Below, piece after piece: positions 7,016 to 15,734 of a stretch of 64,000 nucleotides of DNA (position 1 is the first letter of the stretch; each line of letters begins with the position of its first letter). This DNA is from Cupriavidus numazuensis. Its GTDB lineage: Bacteria > Pseudomonadota > Gammaproteobacteria > Burkholderiales > Burkholderiaceae. Below the pieces are notes generated by a model. That model was not told the origin of the DNA. It saw nothing but the letters and a program-made list of their open reading frames with translations, and made no database searches. A program made the position numbers and the translations under genes. Location of the stretch: NCBI RefSeq assembly GCF_905397435.1, contig NZ_CAJPVI010000026.1:59621-123620 (forward strand), given 5' to 3'.

Positions 7016-9157
7016 ATGTCTCAAGCTTCTGAATCTGTTCGTCTTTCGCCCACCGTCGGCTATCAACGGCAAGCCGATATCGCGGTACTGTGGCTCGACA
7101 ATCCGCCGGTCAACGGACTGGGTGACAGCACGCGGGCGGGAATCCATGCCGGTCTGAAACTGGCGGTCGAGGACCAGGGCGTCGTCGGGATCGTCATCGC
7201 AGGAACGGGCAAGGTGTTCTGCGGCGGCGCCGATATCCGGCAGTTCAACACGCCTGCCGCGACGGCAAGGCCGCAATTGCGGGATATCCAGCAATGGATG
7301 GAAGCCTCGCCCAAGCCCGTGGTGGCAGCCATTCATGGCGTTGCTCTGGGAGGCGGTCTGGAACTGGCATTGGGCTGCCACTATCGCGTGGTGGCCCACG
7401 ATGCGCGACTGGGGCTGCCGGAGGTCAATATCGGCCTGGTCCCCGGTGGTGGTGGCACGCAGCGGCTGCCACGGCTGGTCGGCGTGGAGCGGGCGTTGGA
7501 CATGATCCAGCACGGCACGCCTGTCACCGGCAAGGGTGCGGTGCAGATCGGGCTGGCCGATGCAGTGACCGAAGGCGCAGGGGCGACGCGAGACGCGGGC
7601 GAAGTCGTGGCGCTGGCCGTCGAGTTCTGTCGTCGGGCGGCGGCCAGATCAAGCGCACATCCGTTGGTTGCAGCCCATGAGGTGCAGGGATCGTCCATCG
7701 ATTTCGAAGCGAGGCTTGCAGCGGTCAGCAGGAAATCCCGAAACGCTTCGGCGCAGCGGGCGTGCGTTCTCTGCCTGAAGGCCGCGACCCAATTGCCCTT
7801 CAGCGAAGGGCTTGCATTCGAACGCGCGCGATTCGACGAACTGGTCGCCGGGGCCGAGTCGCAGTCGCTTCGCCATATCTTCTTTGCCGAGCGGGAAGCC
7901 CCGAAATTCAGCGATGGAAAAGGGCAGACGCTGCGCACCATCGACCGCGTTGCAGTGCTTGGTGCAGGGACGATGGGTGTCGGTATCACGATGGCTTTCG
8001 TCAACGCCGGCATCCCGGTCACGCTGGTCGAACGGGAACAGGCGGCGCTCGATCGCGGCATGGCCCTGATCCGGCGCAACTACGACGTCACGGCGTCAAA
8101 AGGCAAGCTGACATCGGCGCAGATCGAAGAGCGTATCGCGCGCATTGCGCCGTCGCTGGAGTTTGACGCGCTTGCCGATGCGGACCTCGTGATTGAGGCC
8201 GTATTTGAAGACATGGCGGTCAAGCGGGACATCTTCGAACGGCTCGACAAGGTCTGCAAGCCGTCGGCGATTCTTGCGACGAACACCTCGCGGCTCGACG
8301 TGGATGTCATTGCCGCATCCACACGGCGTCCGGGCGATGTCATCGGCCTGCATTTCTTCAGCCCGGCGAATGTGATGAAGCTGCTGGAGGTCGTGCGCGG
8401 AAAGGCCACCGGCCTCGACGTCATCGCCACCTGCCTCACCATGGCGCAACGTATCCAGAAGGTTCCGGTGCTGGTTGGCGTATGCGAAGGGTTTGTCGGC
8501 AACCGGATGCTGACGCCGTATTGGCGCGAAGCGGGCTTCCTGCTGGAAGAGGGTGCTTCACCGCAGCAGGTCGACCGCGCGCTGACCGAATTCGGCATGG
8601 CGATGGGGCCGCTGACCATGGCCGATCTTGCCGGCATGGACATCAACTGGGCAACGCGGAAGCGGCTGGCCTCGACGCGCCCCGCGCATCTGCGGTACTC
8701 CAGCGTGGCGGATCGCATCTGCGAAATGGGGCGGTTCGGGCAGAAGACCAGCGGTGGCTACTATCGTTACGAGCCCGGCAGCCGGACGCCGGTTCCCGAC
8801 CCGCTCATCGACGACCTCATCGCGGACTGTGCCCGCGAGGCGGGCATCACAAGGCGCGCCGTGTCCGACGAAGAGATCGTGGAGCGTTGCATGCTTGCGT
8901 TGATCAACGAGGGCGCGCACATCCTGGAGGAGGGCATCGCCCAGCGAGCGTCGGATATCGACGTCGTCTACGTGCATGGCTATGGCTTCCCGGCCTGGCG
9001 CGGCGGCCCGATGTTCTATGCCGAAACGCTTGGTCTGGACAAGGTACTCGCCAGGATTCGCGCCTTGCGGGACGCGCACGGCGCGCACTGGGAACCGGCG
9101 CCGCTGCTGGAACGCCTTGTGTCGGGCGGCGCGCGGACGTTCGACCGCAAGGACTGA
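7016..9157 (+). CDS. Fused enoyl-CoA hydratase / 3-hydroxyacyl-CoA dehydrogenase (FadB/FadJ-like)
   Basis: A 713-residue bifunctional beta-oxidation enzyme. The N-terminal crotonase domain (about 1-290) keeps both catalytic glutamates, Glu116 (GGGLELALGC) and Glu136 (LPEVNIGLVPGGGG). A Rossmann-type domain starts near residue 310 with GAGTMGVG and carries the dehydrogenase His in GLHFFSPANVMKLLEVVRG. C-terminal dehydrogenase domains follow to the end. It hydrates a 2-enoyl-CoA and oxidises the 3-hydroxyacyl-CoA with NAD. It lies 38 bp after the thiolase-like gene in the same operon. The physiological acyl chain is unknown. The usual partner FadA is replaced here by the DUF35/thiolase-like pair. 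Confidence 0.92.
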   Translation: MSQASESVRLSPTVGYQRQADIAVLWLDNPPVNGLGDSTRAGIHAGLKLAVEDQGVVGIVIAGTGKVFCGGADIRQFNTPAATARPQLRDIQQWMEASPKPVVAAIHGVALGGGLELALGCHYRVVAHDARLGLPEVNIGLVPGGGGTQRLPRLVGVERALDMIQHGTPVTGKGAVQIGLADAVTEGAGATRDAGEVVALAVEFCRRAAARSSAHPLVAAHEVQGSSIDFEARLAAVSRKSRNASAQRACVLCLKAATQLPFSEGLAFERARFDELVAGAESQSLRHIFFAEREAPKFSDGKGQTLRTIDRVAVLGAGTMGVGITMAFVNAGIPVTLVEREQAALDRGMALIRRNYDVTASKGKLTSAQIEERIARIAPSLEFDALADADLVIEAVFEDMAVKRDIFERLDKVCKPSAILATNTSRLDVDVIAASTRRPGDVIGLHFFSPANVMKLLEVVRGKATGLDVIATCLTMAQRIQKVPVLVGVCEGFVGNRMLTPYWREAGFLLEEGASPQQVDRALTEFGMAMGPLTMADLAGMDINWATRKRLASTRPAHLRYSSVADRICEMGRFGQKTSGGYYRYEPGSRTPVPDPLIDDLIADCAREAGITRRAVSDEEIVERCMLALINEGAHILEEGIAQRASDIDVVYVHGYGFPAWRGGPMFYAETLGLDKVLARIRALRDAHGAHWEPAPLLERLVSGGARTFDRKD

Positions 9158-9235
9158 GCGAGGCGGCCCAGGCGCCGCCACCCCCGCACCCTGATATTCT
9201 CACGGTACTACGGGAGGAGAGGGACAGGGGGAGAC

Positions 9236-10405
9236 TTGCAGACCAACGACAACACAAGCCAGAGCAACAGCACAAGCAAGAGCCGACCCGGTGAAGTACA
9301 TTGGGTCGTGAAGATGAACCACCGCAACCGCACGGCGTCCTGGTGGATCGTTTTCCTGATTCTTGCGTTGCAGTTCCACGCCACGGGCCGCGACACGACG
9401 GCATGGGTCCTGATGTCGCTGCAGTTCCTGGTTTATCCGCACGTGGTCTATCTCGTCGCCAGGCATGCGCGCGCGCCGCTCGAAACGGAGATCAACAACC
9501 TGCGGCTCGACGACTTCTGCTTTGGCCTCTGGACCGCATGGCTGGGATTCCCGCTATGGATCACCTACCTGCTGGTGATATGCGGCGGCATCAACCTGGC
9601 CGCATTCCGCGGCTTTCGCGGGGCGCTGGAGGCGGTGGCCCTGTCGGCGGCCGGGGCTGCCGTGTCGGTGGCATGGTTCGGTCTGAAGTTCGAACCCGAC
9701 ACGACGATGCCGGTCACGGCCCTGAGCATGGCGTGCCTGACCGTGTACCTGCTGCTGTTCGCACGCGGCGCCTATTTCCGCGCGCTGTCGCTGAGCGAGA
9801 CGCGCCACAAGCTGAAACTCAGCGAACAGGCCTTGCAGGGCCAGCTCGAGGCCGTGCACGCGCTGCAGGCCCAACTGACCGAGCAGGCCAACCGCGATCC
9901 GCTGACGGGCCTGTACAACCGGCGCTATCTCAACGACTCGCTCAGGCGTGAATTCGGCCCCGGTGCGCGCACGGACCAGTCCGTGGCGGTGCTGCTGGTC
10001 GATATCGACCACTTCAAGCAGATCAACGACCGGGATGGGCACTCGGCCGGGGACCAGGTCCTGAAACAGGTGGCCACGCTGCTGCAGCAGCAGGCGCGCG
10101 CCAATGACGTGGTGTGCCGTTACGGCGGAGAGGAATTCCTGGTGCTCCTGCCCGGATTGGAAGTCGATGCGGCCTTGAGCCGTGCGGAGCGGTACCGGCA
10201 GACGGTCTCGGTGCCCGGCACGGTCATCGCGATGGACGGTGCGGTGGTGACACTATCCATCGGGGTCGCCGGAACAACCGACAAGGCGGTGAACCCCGAG
10301 CACCTGATCGACCGGGCGGACAAGGCGCTGTATCTCGCGAAGTCGAACGGGCGCAATCGGTCTGTACTGTTTGCCGAGACGGATGCCAACGTGTCTGTCA
10401 CCTGA
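9236..10405 (+). CDS. Membrane diguanylate cyclase (MASE2-GGDEF)
   Basis: A membrane protein of up to 389 residues. The start is uncertain: TTG 9236 has a purine-rich AGGGGGAG ahead of it, while ATG 9314 would remove an S/T/N-rich 26-residue tail. A MASE2-type sensor with several membrane helices covers about residues 30-180 (QFLVYPHVVYL, LGFPLWITYLL). A short coiled linker leads to the GGDEF domain. The active site reads GGEEF (near residues 297-301) and is preceded by RAND five residues upstream, an intact RxxD inhibitory site. It should make cyclic di-GMP with product feedback. It ends 10 bp from the convergent LysR gene and is not obviously part of the upstream operon. Confidence 0.9.
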   Translation: MQTNDNTSQSNSTSKSRPGEVHWVVKMNHRNRTASWWIVFLILALQFHATGRDTTAWVLMSLQFLVYPHVVYLVARHARAPLETEINNLRLDDFCFGLWTAWLGFPLWITYLLVICGGINLAAFRGFRGALEAVALSAAGAAVSVAWFGLKFEPDTTMPVTALSMACLTVYLLLFARGAYFRALSLSETRHKLKLSEQALQGQLEAVHALQAQLTEQANRDPLTGLYNRRYLNDSLRREFGPGARTDQSVAVLLVDIDHFKQINDRDGHSAGDQVLKQVATLLQQQARANDVVCRYGGEEFLVLLPGLEVDAALSRAERYRQTVSVPGTVIAMDGAVVTLSIGVAGTTDKAVNPEHLIDRADKALYLAKSNGRNRSVLFAETDANVSVT

Positions 10406-10415
10406 GACAGGCCGC

Positions 10416-11405
10416 CTATGCGGCAATGTCTGCGGTTTCCACGGGCTTGTCATCTCGCGATGCCGGTGGCGCGCCGGGGCGCTTCAACGGGCTGTCGGGC
10501 ATGTTGATCAGGTAGTGCGCCTCGCGCCGCAGTTGTGCGGCGAAACTGGCGACCACCGGAGGCATCGGGGAATCGGCGCGGTAGATCAGGCAGACGGTAT
10601 GGCTCGGCAACGGGTCTTCGATCGGAAGGACCGCCAGCCCTGTTGAGGCACCCACGCGGTCTTGCATGAGCTGGCGCGCGACCATGCACAGCAGCCTGCG
10701 GTCCTGCAGCAGCGCCTGGATGAGGTTGAAGGTGTCGCACCGCACGGCGACGCGCGGCAACGGCAGATCCTGCGCGCGGAAGGCATCCATGATGGCCGCG
10801 CCCGGCCCGTGCATGCGGCAGGTGGTCAGGATCCATTCCGAACCCACCAGCTCGCGCAGCGTGCGCGCATTGCGCAGCGGATGGTCCTGGTGTGCGACCA
10901 CGACCGAGTCGTTGTTGTAGAGCGGCTCGCAAATGAAGTCGTGGTCGATGCCTTCATCGGGAATCGGGCTCACCGCGACGTCGATCAGGCCCGCACGCAG
11001 ATCCTGCAGGTGCACCGCAGAGCGGCCGCTGTCGATGTAGACCTGAACTTCCGGATGCTGCCGGCGGAACCGGTTCAGGGCGGCGGGCAGCAGCAGGTGC
11101 GCCGGACCGCCGGTGACGCCAATGCGAACCGTGCCGGTACGCGCGCCCAGCATCTGCGTCATTTCCTCCGTGGCCCGACGGGCTTCGGTGGCAATCAGCC
11201 GCGCGCGGCGCAGGAACGCTTCGCCGTAGTGCGACAGCACGACCCCGCGCGTCGTGCGCGTGAGCAGCGGCACATGCAGTTCATCCTCGAGCTGGCGGAT
11301 GCTCTTCGTCAGCGCGGGCGCCGACACGTCGCGCGTCCGTGCCGCGGCGCGGATGCTGCCGCCTTCCGCCACCGCGATGAAATCCTGTATCTGGCTGAGT
11401 CGCAT
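10416..11405 (-). CDS. LysR-family transcriptional regulator
   Basis: A 329-residue regulator; a start three codons upstream (11414) is equally possible. The N-terminal helix-turn-helix (SIRAAARTRDVSAPALTKSI) leads to a type-2 periplasmic-binding-like domain beginning near GTVRIGVTGGPAHLLLP. The C-terminal tail after LINMPDSP is low-complexity and probably disordered. It faces away from the IclR gene, with a strong palindrome in the 155-bp gap that contains a T-N11-A LysR box. Its target may therefore be the 11561-26302 catabolic module or itself. The effector is not recognisable from sequence. Confidence 0.87.
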   Translation of the reverse strand: MRLSQIQDFIAVAEGGSIRAAARTRDVSAPALTKSIRQLEDELHVPLLTRTTRGVVLSHYGEAFLRRARLIATEARRATEEMTQMLGARTGTVRIGVTGGPAHLLLPAALNRFRRQHPEVQVYIDSGRSAVHLQDLRAGLIDVAVSPIPDEGIDHDFICEPLYNNDSVVVAHQDHPLRNARTLRELVGSEWILTTCRMHGPGAAIMDAFRAQDLPLPRVAVRCDTFNLIQALLQDRRLLCMVARQLMQDRVGASTGLAVLPIEDPLPSHTVCLIYRADSPMPPVVASFAAQLRREAHYLINMPDSPLKRPGAPPASRDDKPVETADIAA

Positions 11406-11482
11406 GCTGTGCATCCGGGTTCGAATCGGCGTCCAAAGTACCTTATGCCCTACTCGTGGAACGGGTCAAGGCGATGACCTAT

Positions 11483-11501
11483 ATTTCCAATATTTGGAAA
11501 T
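11483..11501. promoter_or_regulatory. Palindromic operator between LysR and IclR genes
   Basis: ATTTCCAA-TAT-TTGGAAAT is a perfect 8-bp dyad with a 3-nt centre. The inner part, TCCAATATTTGGA, also satisfies the LysR T-N11-A rule, and the TGGAAA/TTTCCA halves resemble known IclR-family sites. A partly overlapping GGAA-N5-TTCC follows at 11496-11508. Either neighbouring regulator could bind here; it lies about 60 bp upstream of the IclR start. Confidence 0.55.
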
Positions 11502-11560
11502 GGATTCCACGTTTTGACACTGGGCGGCTCCGTGTCCAGACTGGATAGAGAGGAAACGCC

Positions 11561-12367
11561 ATGAACCTGCCCGTCGAACAATTCATTGCCGAGCGCCGCC
11601 GCGAAGACCCGTCTTTCGGGGGGCTGCTGGCCAAAGGCTTTGCCTTGCTGCGCTGCTTTATCGACGAGCCGCGCCCGCTCGGCAATGGCGAACTCGCGCA
11701 GCGGCTGCAACTGCCGCGCGCCACGGTATCGCGCATCTGCCGCACGCTGTTCGAGCTTGGCTACCTCGACTGGGATCCCAAGCTCGACAAGTACTTCGTC
11801 AGCGCCCAGGTGCTGGCGCTCGGTTACCCGTACCTGACCGGCCTGCAAGTGCGCCATGTGGCCCGTCCGCTGATGCAGGCGCTGGCCGACCGCATCGAAG
11901 GCGCGGTGTCGATGGGCGTGGCGCACCGGCTCGACGTGACCTACCTGCAGTCCTGCACCCACAACGAAGGGACGCCGGCCCGGCCCGGCACCGGCGCCGT
12001 GCGCTCGGTGCTCAGTACGGCCATGGGGCGTGCCTATCTGTGCACCTTGTCAAAGGCCGAGTTCCAAAGCCTGATGACCGCCGCGAGCGAGGAGCGGCCG
12101 GAGGAATACGCCGCGTTCTACGACACGCTGTGCCACAACGTCGCCCACTACCCGAAGCGCGGCTTCGCGCTCAACGAGGGCGATGCCGGCATCGGCGTGC
12201 ATGGCGTGGGCGTTTATTCGCGCATCCGCTACCTGAACCGTCCGCTGCTGTTCAACTGCGCCGTACCGGGATCGCAGGTGAAGCGCGGGATGATGGAAAA
12301 AAAGATCGCGCCGCTGCTGAGGGAGATGGTCCGCTCCATCGAGGCAGCCACCGGCCTGCAGCAATAG
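11561..12367 (+). CDS. IclR-family transcriptional regulator
   Basis: A 268-residue regulator with an N-terminal winged helix (about residues 20-80; LGNGELAQRLQLPRATVSRICRTL) and a C-terminal GAF-like effector domain (about 95-260) containing ARPGTGAVRSVLSTAMGRAYL and NEGDAGIGVHGVGV. IclR proteins control aromatic and aliphatic acid catabolism, often from the first position of the operon. ATG 11561 follows AGAGAGGAAA. The acyl-CoA synthetase begins 47 bp downstream on the same strand, so this is the likely local regulator of the module. The ligand is unknown. Confidence 0.9.
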   Translation: MNLPVEQFIAERRREDPSFGGLLAKGFALLRCFIDEPRPLGNGELAQRLQLPRATVSRICRTLFELGYLDWDPKLDKYFVSAQVLALGYPYLTGLQVRHVARPLMQALADRIEGAVSMGVAHRLDVTYLQSCTHNEGTPARPGTGAVRSVLSTAMGRAYLCTLSKAEFQSLMTAASEERPEEYAAFYDTLCHNVAHYPKRGFALNEGDAGIGVHGVGVYSRIRYLNRPLLFNCAVPGSQVKRGMMEKKIAPLLREMVRSIEAATGLQQ

Positions 12368-12414
12368 CGGCAGCCGCCCAACATCCACAACAAGACCGCA
12401 TTGGAGACGCTCGT

Positions 12415-14592
12415 ATGGTTGACCTGAATTCCCTGCTGTATCCGCGTTCGATCGCCGTGATTGGTGCTTCTACCCAGCCGGACAAAGTGGGCGGCATGCC
12501 CATCCGGCTGCTGCGCGAACTGGGCTATGCGGGACGCATCTATCCGGTCAACGCATCCGCGCCCGAAGTGCAGGGTTTGCGCGCCTATGGCTCGCTGTCC
12601 GATATCGGCGAACCGGTGGATCTTGCGATCGTCGCGGTGCCGGCCAGCGCCAGCCAGGACGTGATGGCGCAGCTTGCCGGCAACGGCACGCGCGCCGCGG
12701 TGGTCTTCACCTCGGGTTTCGCCGAGGCCGGCGGCGCCGGCGTGCCGATGCAGGAGCGCCTGGCGCGCAGCGCGCAGCAGGCCGGCATTACGCTGCTGGG
12801 CCCCAACTGCCTGGGCGCCATGAATCTGCGCGAGCGCGTGTTCGCCACGTTCTCGCCGATCGCGCTGAGCGGCACGCCGCCGGTCGGCGAAGTCGGTCTG
12901 GTGAGCCAGAGCGGCGCGTTCGGCGCCTATGCGTTTGCGCTAGCGCGTGAAGCGGGCCTGGGCCTGAGCCACTGGGTCACGACCGGCAACGAGGCGGGGC
13001 TGCAAGTGGCCGATGTGATCGAGTGGCTTGCCCATGATCCGAACACGCGTGTGATCCTGGCCTATATCGAAGGCTGCCGCGACGGCACGCGCCTGCGCCG
13101 GGCACTCGCCGCCGCGCGTGCGGCCGGCAAGCCGGTCGTGGTTACCAAGGTGGGTACGACCGAAGCCGGCGCGCGTTCAGCACAGTCGCACACGGCCAGC
13201 CTGGCCGGCGAAGACGCGGTGTACCAGGCGGTGTTCGATGCCTACGGCGTGCACCGCGCCCATACGCTCGAAGAGTTCTTCCGGCTCGGCTATGTGCTGT
13301 CGCGTGGCCGGCGGCCAGCCAGCTGGCAGCGCACCAGCGCTGGCGAGGCCAGTGCGGTCACGCCGCTGGCCATCGTCACCGTATCGGGCGGCGTCGGCAT
13401 CATGATGGCGGACCGCGCCGAAGAACTCGGCCTGCCGCTGCCGCCGATGCCCGATGCCGCGGCCGAGGCACTGCGTACCGCGATTCCGTTCGCGAGTACC
13501 GCCAATCCGATCGACGTCACGGGGCAGATCGTGGCGCAGCCGCGCGTCTTCATGGACGCTATCGCCAACGTGGCGCGCAGTGGCGCCTACGGCAGCGTGG
13601 CGGTCTTTCTCGCTGGCGGCGCCAATGCCCCGCGGTTCTGGCCGGAGTTGCAGCAAACCATCGGCGCGCTGAGCGAAGCGCCGGACGCCGCGCCGCTGAT
13701 GGTGTCCGGCCTCGTCGATGACGACAAGCGCGCCTGGCTCGAAGCGCGCGGCTGCCTGGTGTTCCGCGAACCGGGCCATGCGGTGGAAGCGGTCGCCACG
13801 CTGGCGCGTGCGGCCGCGCTCGAAGACGCGCGCGGAGATGACGCAGCGGAAGGGCATGCCCAGCCGACTGCGCAGGACGATCTGCTGCGCGATATTCCGC
13901 CTGCTGCCACCGCACTGTCCGAGTACGAGGCTATGCGCCTGCTCGCCGAGGCCGGTGTGCCGGTTGCCCCGCACGACCTCGCCCGTGACGCCGATGAGGC
14001 TGTGCGTATTGCGGAACGTCTCGGCTACCCCGTCGTGGTCAAGCTTTGCTCGCGCGAGATCCTGCACAAGAGCGATGTCGGCGGCGTGGCCCTCAACCTC
14101 GCCAACGCGCAGGCGGTGCGCGATGCCTTTGGCCGCATGGCGCAGGCCGTCGCCGGTCTGCGCACGGACAGCGGCGCACCGGTCGCGTTCGAGGGCGTGC
14201 TGGTGGCGCGCATGGTGCGCGGCTGGGGCGAGGTCATGGTCGGCGTGCGGCGCGATCCGGTATTCGGCCTGGTTGCGCTGGCGGGCATCGGCGGCACGGC
14301 CGTCGAGATCTTCCGCCAGACTGCCTGCGGGCTGGCGCCGCTGTCGCGCGAACAGGCGCACGCCATGCTGCACGCGAGCCGCGTCGCCGCGCTGTGCGAA
14401 GGGCACCGGGGCCATCCGCAGGTGGACCTGAATGCTGCCGCCCAGGTGCTGGCCAGCGTGTCGCAGCTTGCCGCGGAACTTGGCGACCGGCTGGATACGA
14501 TCGAGATCAATCCGTTCATCGTCACCGCGCAGGGACTGGTCGCCGCCGACGCGGTCGTCACGCTTCGCGAGGACAGCCACGGCGCGCCGTAG
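12415..14592 (+). CDS. NDP-forming acyl-CoA synthetase (acetate-CoA ligase family, fused alpha-beta)
   Basis: A 725-residue protein. The frame is open upstream inside the IclR gene, but ATG 12415 starts the conserved LLYPRSIAVIGAS. Domains in order: CoA-binding Rossmann (about 1-130), succinyl-CoA ligase-like alpha domains with SQSGAFG (165-170) and the phosphohistidine motif SHTASLAG (His259), then a beta-like ATP-grasp domain from about residue 500 (VVVKLCSREILHKSDVGGV). These enzymes make acyl-CoA from an acid and CoA through a phosphoenzyme, hydrolysing ATP to ADP. It probably activates the substrate delivered by the receptors downstream. The substrate range of this family is broad, so the acid is unknown. 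Confidence 0.9.
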   Translation: MVDLNSLLYPRSIAVIGASTQPDKVGGMPIRLLRELGYAGRIYPVNASAPEVQGLRAYGSLSDIGEPVDLAIVAVPASASQDVMAQLAGNGTRAAVVFTSGFAEAGGAGVPMQERLARSAQQAGITLLGPNCLGAMNLRERVFATFSPIALSGTPPVGEVGLVSQSGAFGAYAFALAREAGLGLSHWVTTGNEAGLQVADVIEWLAHDPNTRVILAYIEGCRDGTRLRRALAAARAAGKPVVVTKVGTTEAGARSAQSHTASLAGEDAVYQAVFDAYGVHRAHTLEEFFRLGYVLSRGRRPASWQRTSAGEASAVTPLAIVTVSGGVGIMMADRAEELGLPLPPMPDAAAEALRTAIPFASTANPIDVTGQIVAQPRVFMDAIANVARSGAYGSVAVFLAGGANAPRFWPELQQTIGALSEAPDAAPLMVSGLVDDDKRAWLEARGCLVFREPGHAVEAVATLARAAALEDARGDDAAEGHAQPTAQDDLLRDIPPAATALSEYEAMRLLAEAGVPVAPHDLARDADEAVRIAERLGYPVVVKLCSREILHKSDVGGVALNLANAQAVRDAFGRMAQAVAGLRTDSGAPVAFEGVLVARMVRGWGEVMVGVRRDPVFGLVALAGIGGTAVEIFRQTACGLAPLSREQAHAMLHASRVAALCEGHRGHPQVDLNAAAQVLASVSQLAAELGDRLDTIEINPFIVTAQGLVAADAVVTLREDSHGAP

Positions 14593-14626
14593 CGCACGGA
14601 GTCCCATCCGAAGAAAAGGAGTCAGG

Positions 14627-14671
14627 ATGTCCGCACAGACAGGCACCGGCTCCGCAGCAGACCCTCAATAA
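14627..14671 (+). CDS. Possible 14-codon leader peptide or gene remnant
   Basis: A tiny frame (14 residues, MSAQTGTGSAADPQ) sits between the synthetase and a receptor gene. An AAAAGGAG Shine-Dalgarno lies at ideal spacing before its ATG, a better site than that of most full-length genes here. It could be a translated leader, a coupling peptide, or the surviving 5' end of a deleted gene. No family can be assigned. Confidence 0.3.
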   Translation: MSAQTGTGSAADPQ

Positions 14672-14686
14672 AACAGGAGACAAAAC

Positions 14687-15688
14687 ATGCAATTGCAGAC
14701 GCACTTGACGGCGCGGCGCATGGTGCTGCGTGGACTGGGCGCACTCGCCGCGACAGCATTTTGCGCGGTGGCACCCGTTGCGCACGCGGGCGCCTATCCC
14801 GACAAGCCGATCCGTCTCGTGGTGCCGTTTCCGGCGGGCGGCGGCACCGATGTCGTGGGTCGGCTGGTCGCGGCCGGCCTGTCCAAGGATCTCGGCCAGA
14901 CGGTTGTCGTCGAGAACATCGCCGGGGCTACGGGCACCATCGGCTCGGCACAGGTCGCGCGTTCCGCGCCCGACGGCTACACGCTGGTGCTCGGCATTTC
15001 CGCCACGCATGCGATTGCACCGGCCATCTTTCCCAAACTCCCGTACGATCCGGTGCGCGATTTCGTGCCGATCGGCCGGCTCTTCTATGGCGGCAATGTG
15101 CTGATCGCCGGGCCCGCCTTCAAGGGCCGCGACCTGCCGGCGCTGATTGCCGAGGCGAAGCGCCCCGGTGCGGATCTGGCCTACGGCTCCTGGGGCAATG
15201 GCTCGGGCGGTCACCTGGCTGGCGAAAGCCTCAACGTCCTGAGTGGCATCCACCTGCGCCATATCCCGTACAAGGGCGTCAACCCGATGCTCACCGACGT
15301 GATCGGCGGCACGCTGCCCGTGGCCATGTCCGATCTGGCCGGCACGCTGCCCCTGATTCGCAGCGGCAAGGTGAGGGCGCTGGCCGTCACCGGCTCCGAA
15401 CGTTCGCCCGCGCTGCCCGATGTGCCGACCTTCACCGAATCCGGCGTCGCGTTCGGTGTCGACAGCTGGTTTGCCCTGTTCGCGCCCGCGCGCACGCCCA
15501 CCGACATCGTCGACCGGTTGGAGCGCGCGTTGGCCGCAGCCATGCGCGACCCGGCGATCAAGGCACAGGCCGACTCGCTCGGCATGCGCTATACGCCTCA
15601 GCCGCGCAGCGCTTTTGCCGTGCAGATGCGCAGCGACGTGACGTCCTGGGCCGCACTGGTCAAGTCAAGCGGCGCGGCACAGGAGTGA
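14687..15688 (+). CDS. Bug/TctC-family periplasmic solute receptor
   Basis: A 333-residue secreted receptor with a TARRMVLRG twin-arginine-like leader cut after AHA (about residue 34). The mature protein opens with YPDKPIRLVVPFPAGGGTDVVGR, the Bug signature, followed by the ENIAGATG-IG segment of the ligand cleft. The ATG has AACAGGAGAC upstream. It follows the NDP-forming synthetase and precedes a DUF1254 gene, so it probably captures the acid that the synthetase activates. TctA/TctB membrane partners are absent from the neighbourhood. Confidence 0.9.
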   Translation: MQLQTHLTARRMVLRGLGALAATAFCAVAPVAHAGAYPDKPIRLVVPFPAGGGTDVVGRLVAAGLSKDLGQTVVVENIAGATGTIGSAQVARSAPDGYTLVLGISATHAIAPAIFPKLPYDPVRDFVPIGRLFYGGNVLIAGPAFKGRDLPALIAEAKRPGADLAYGSWGNGSGGHLAGESLNVLSGIHLRHIPYKGVNPMLTDVIGGTLPVAMSDLAGTLPLIRSGKVRALAVTGSERSPALPDVPTFTESGVAFGVDSWFALFAPARTPTDIVDRLERALAAAMRDPAIKAQADSLGMRYTPQPRSAFAVQMRSDVTSWAALVKSSGAAQE

Positions 15689-15734
15689 GCCGCCGCGCCC
15701 GTCCGCTATTCCCTCAAGATTCCCGGAGCCCTGC

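Noticed and set aside
12040..12414. N-terminal extension of the NDP-forming synthetase into the IclR gene
   Set aside because: The conserved protein start is at 12415, and the extension lies wholly within another gene in a different frame.
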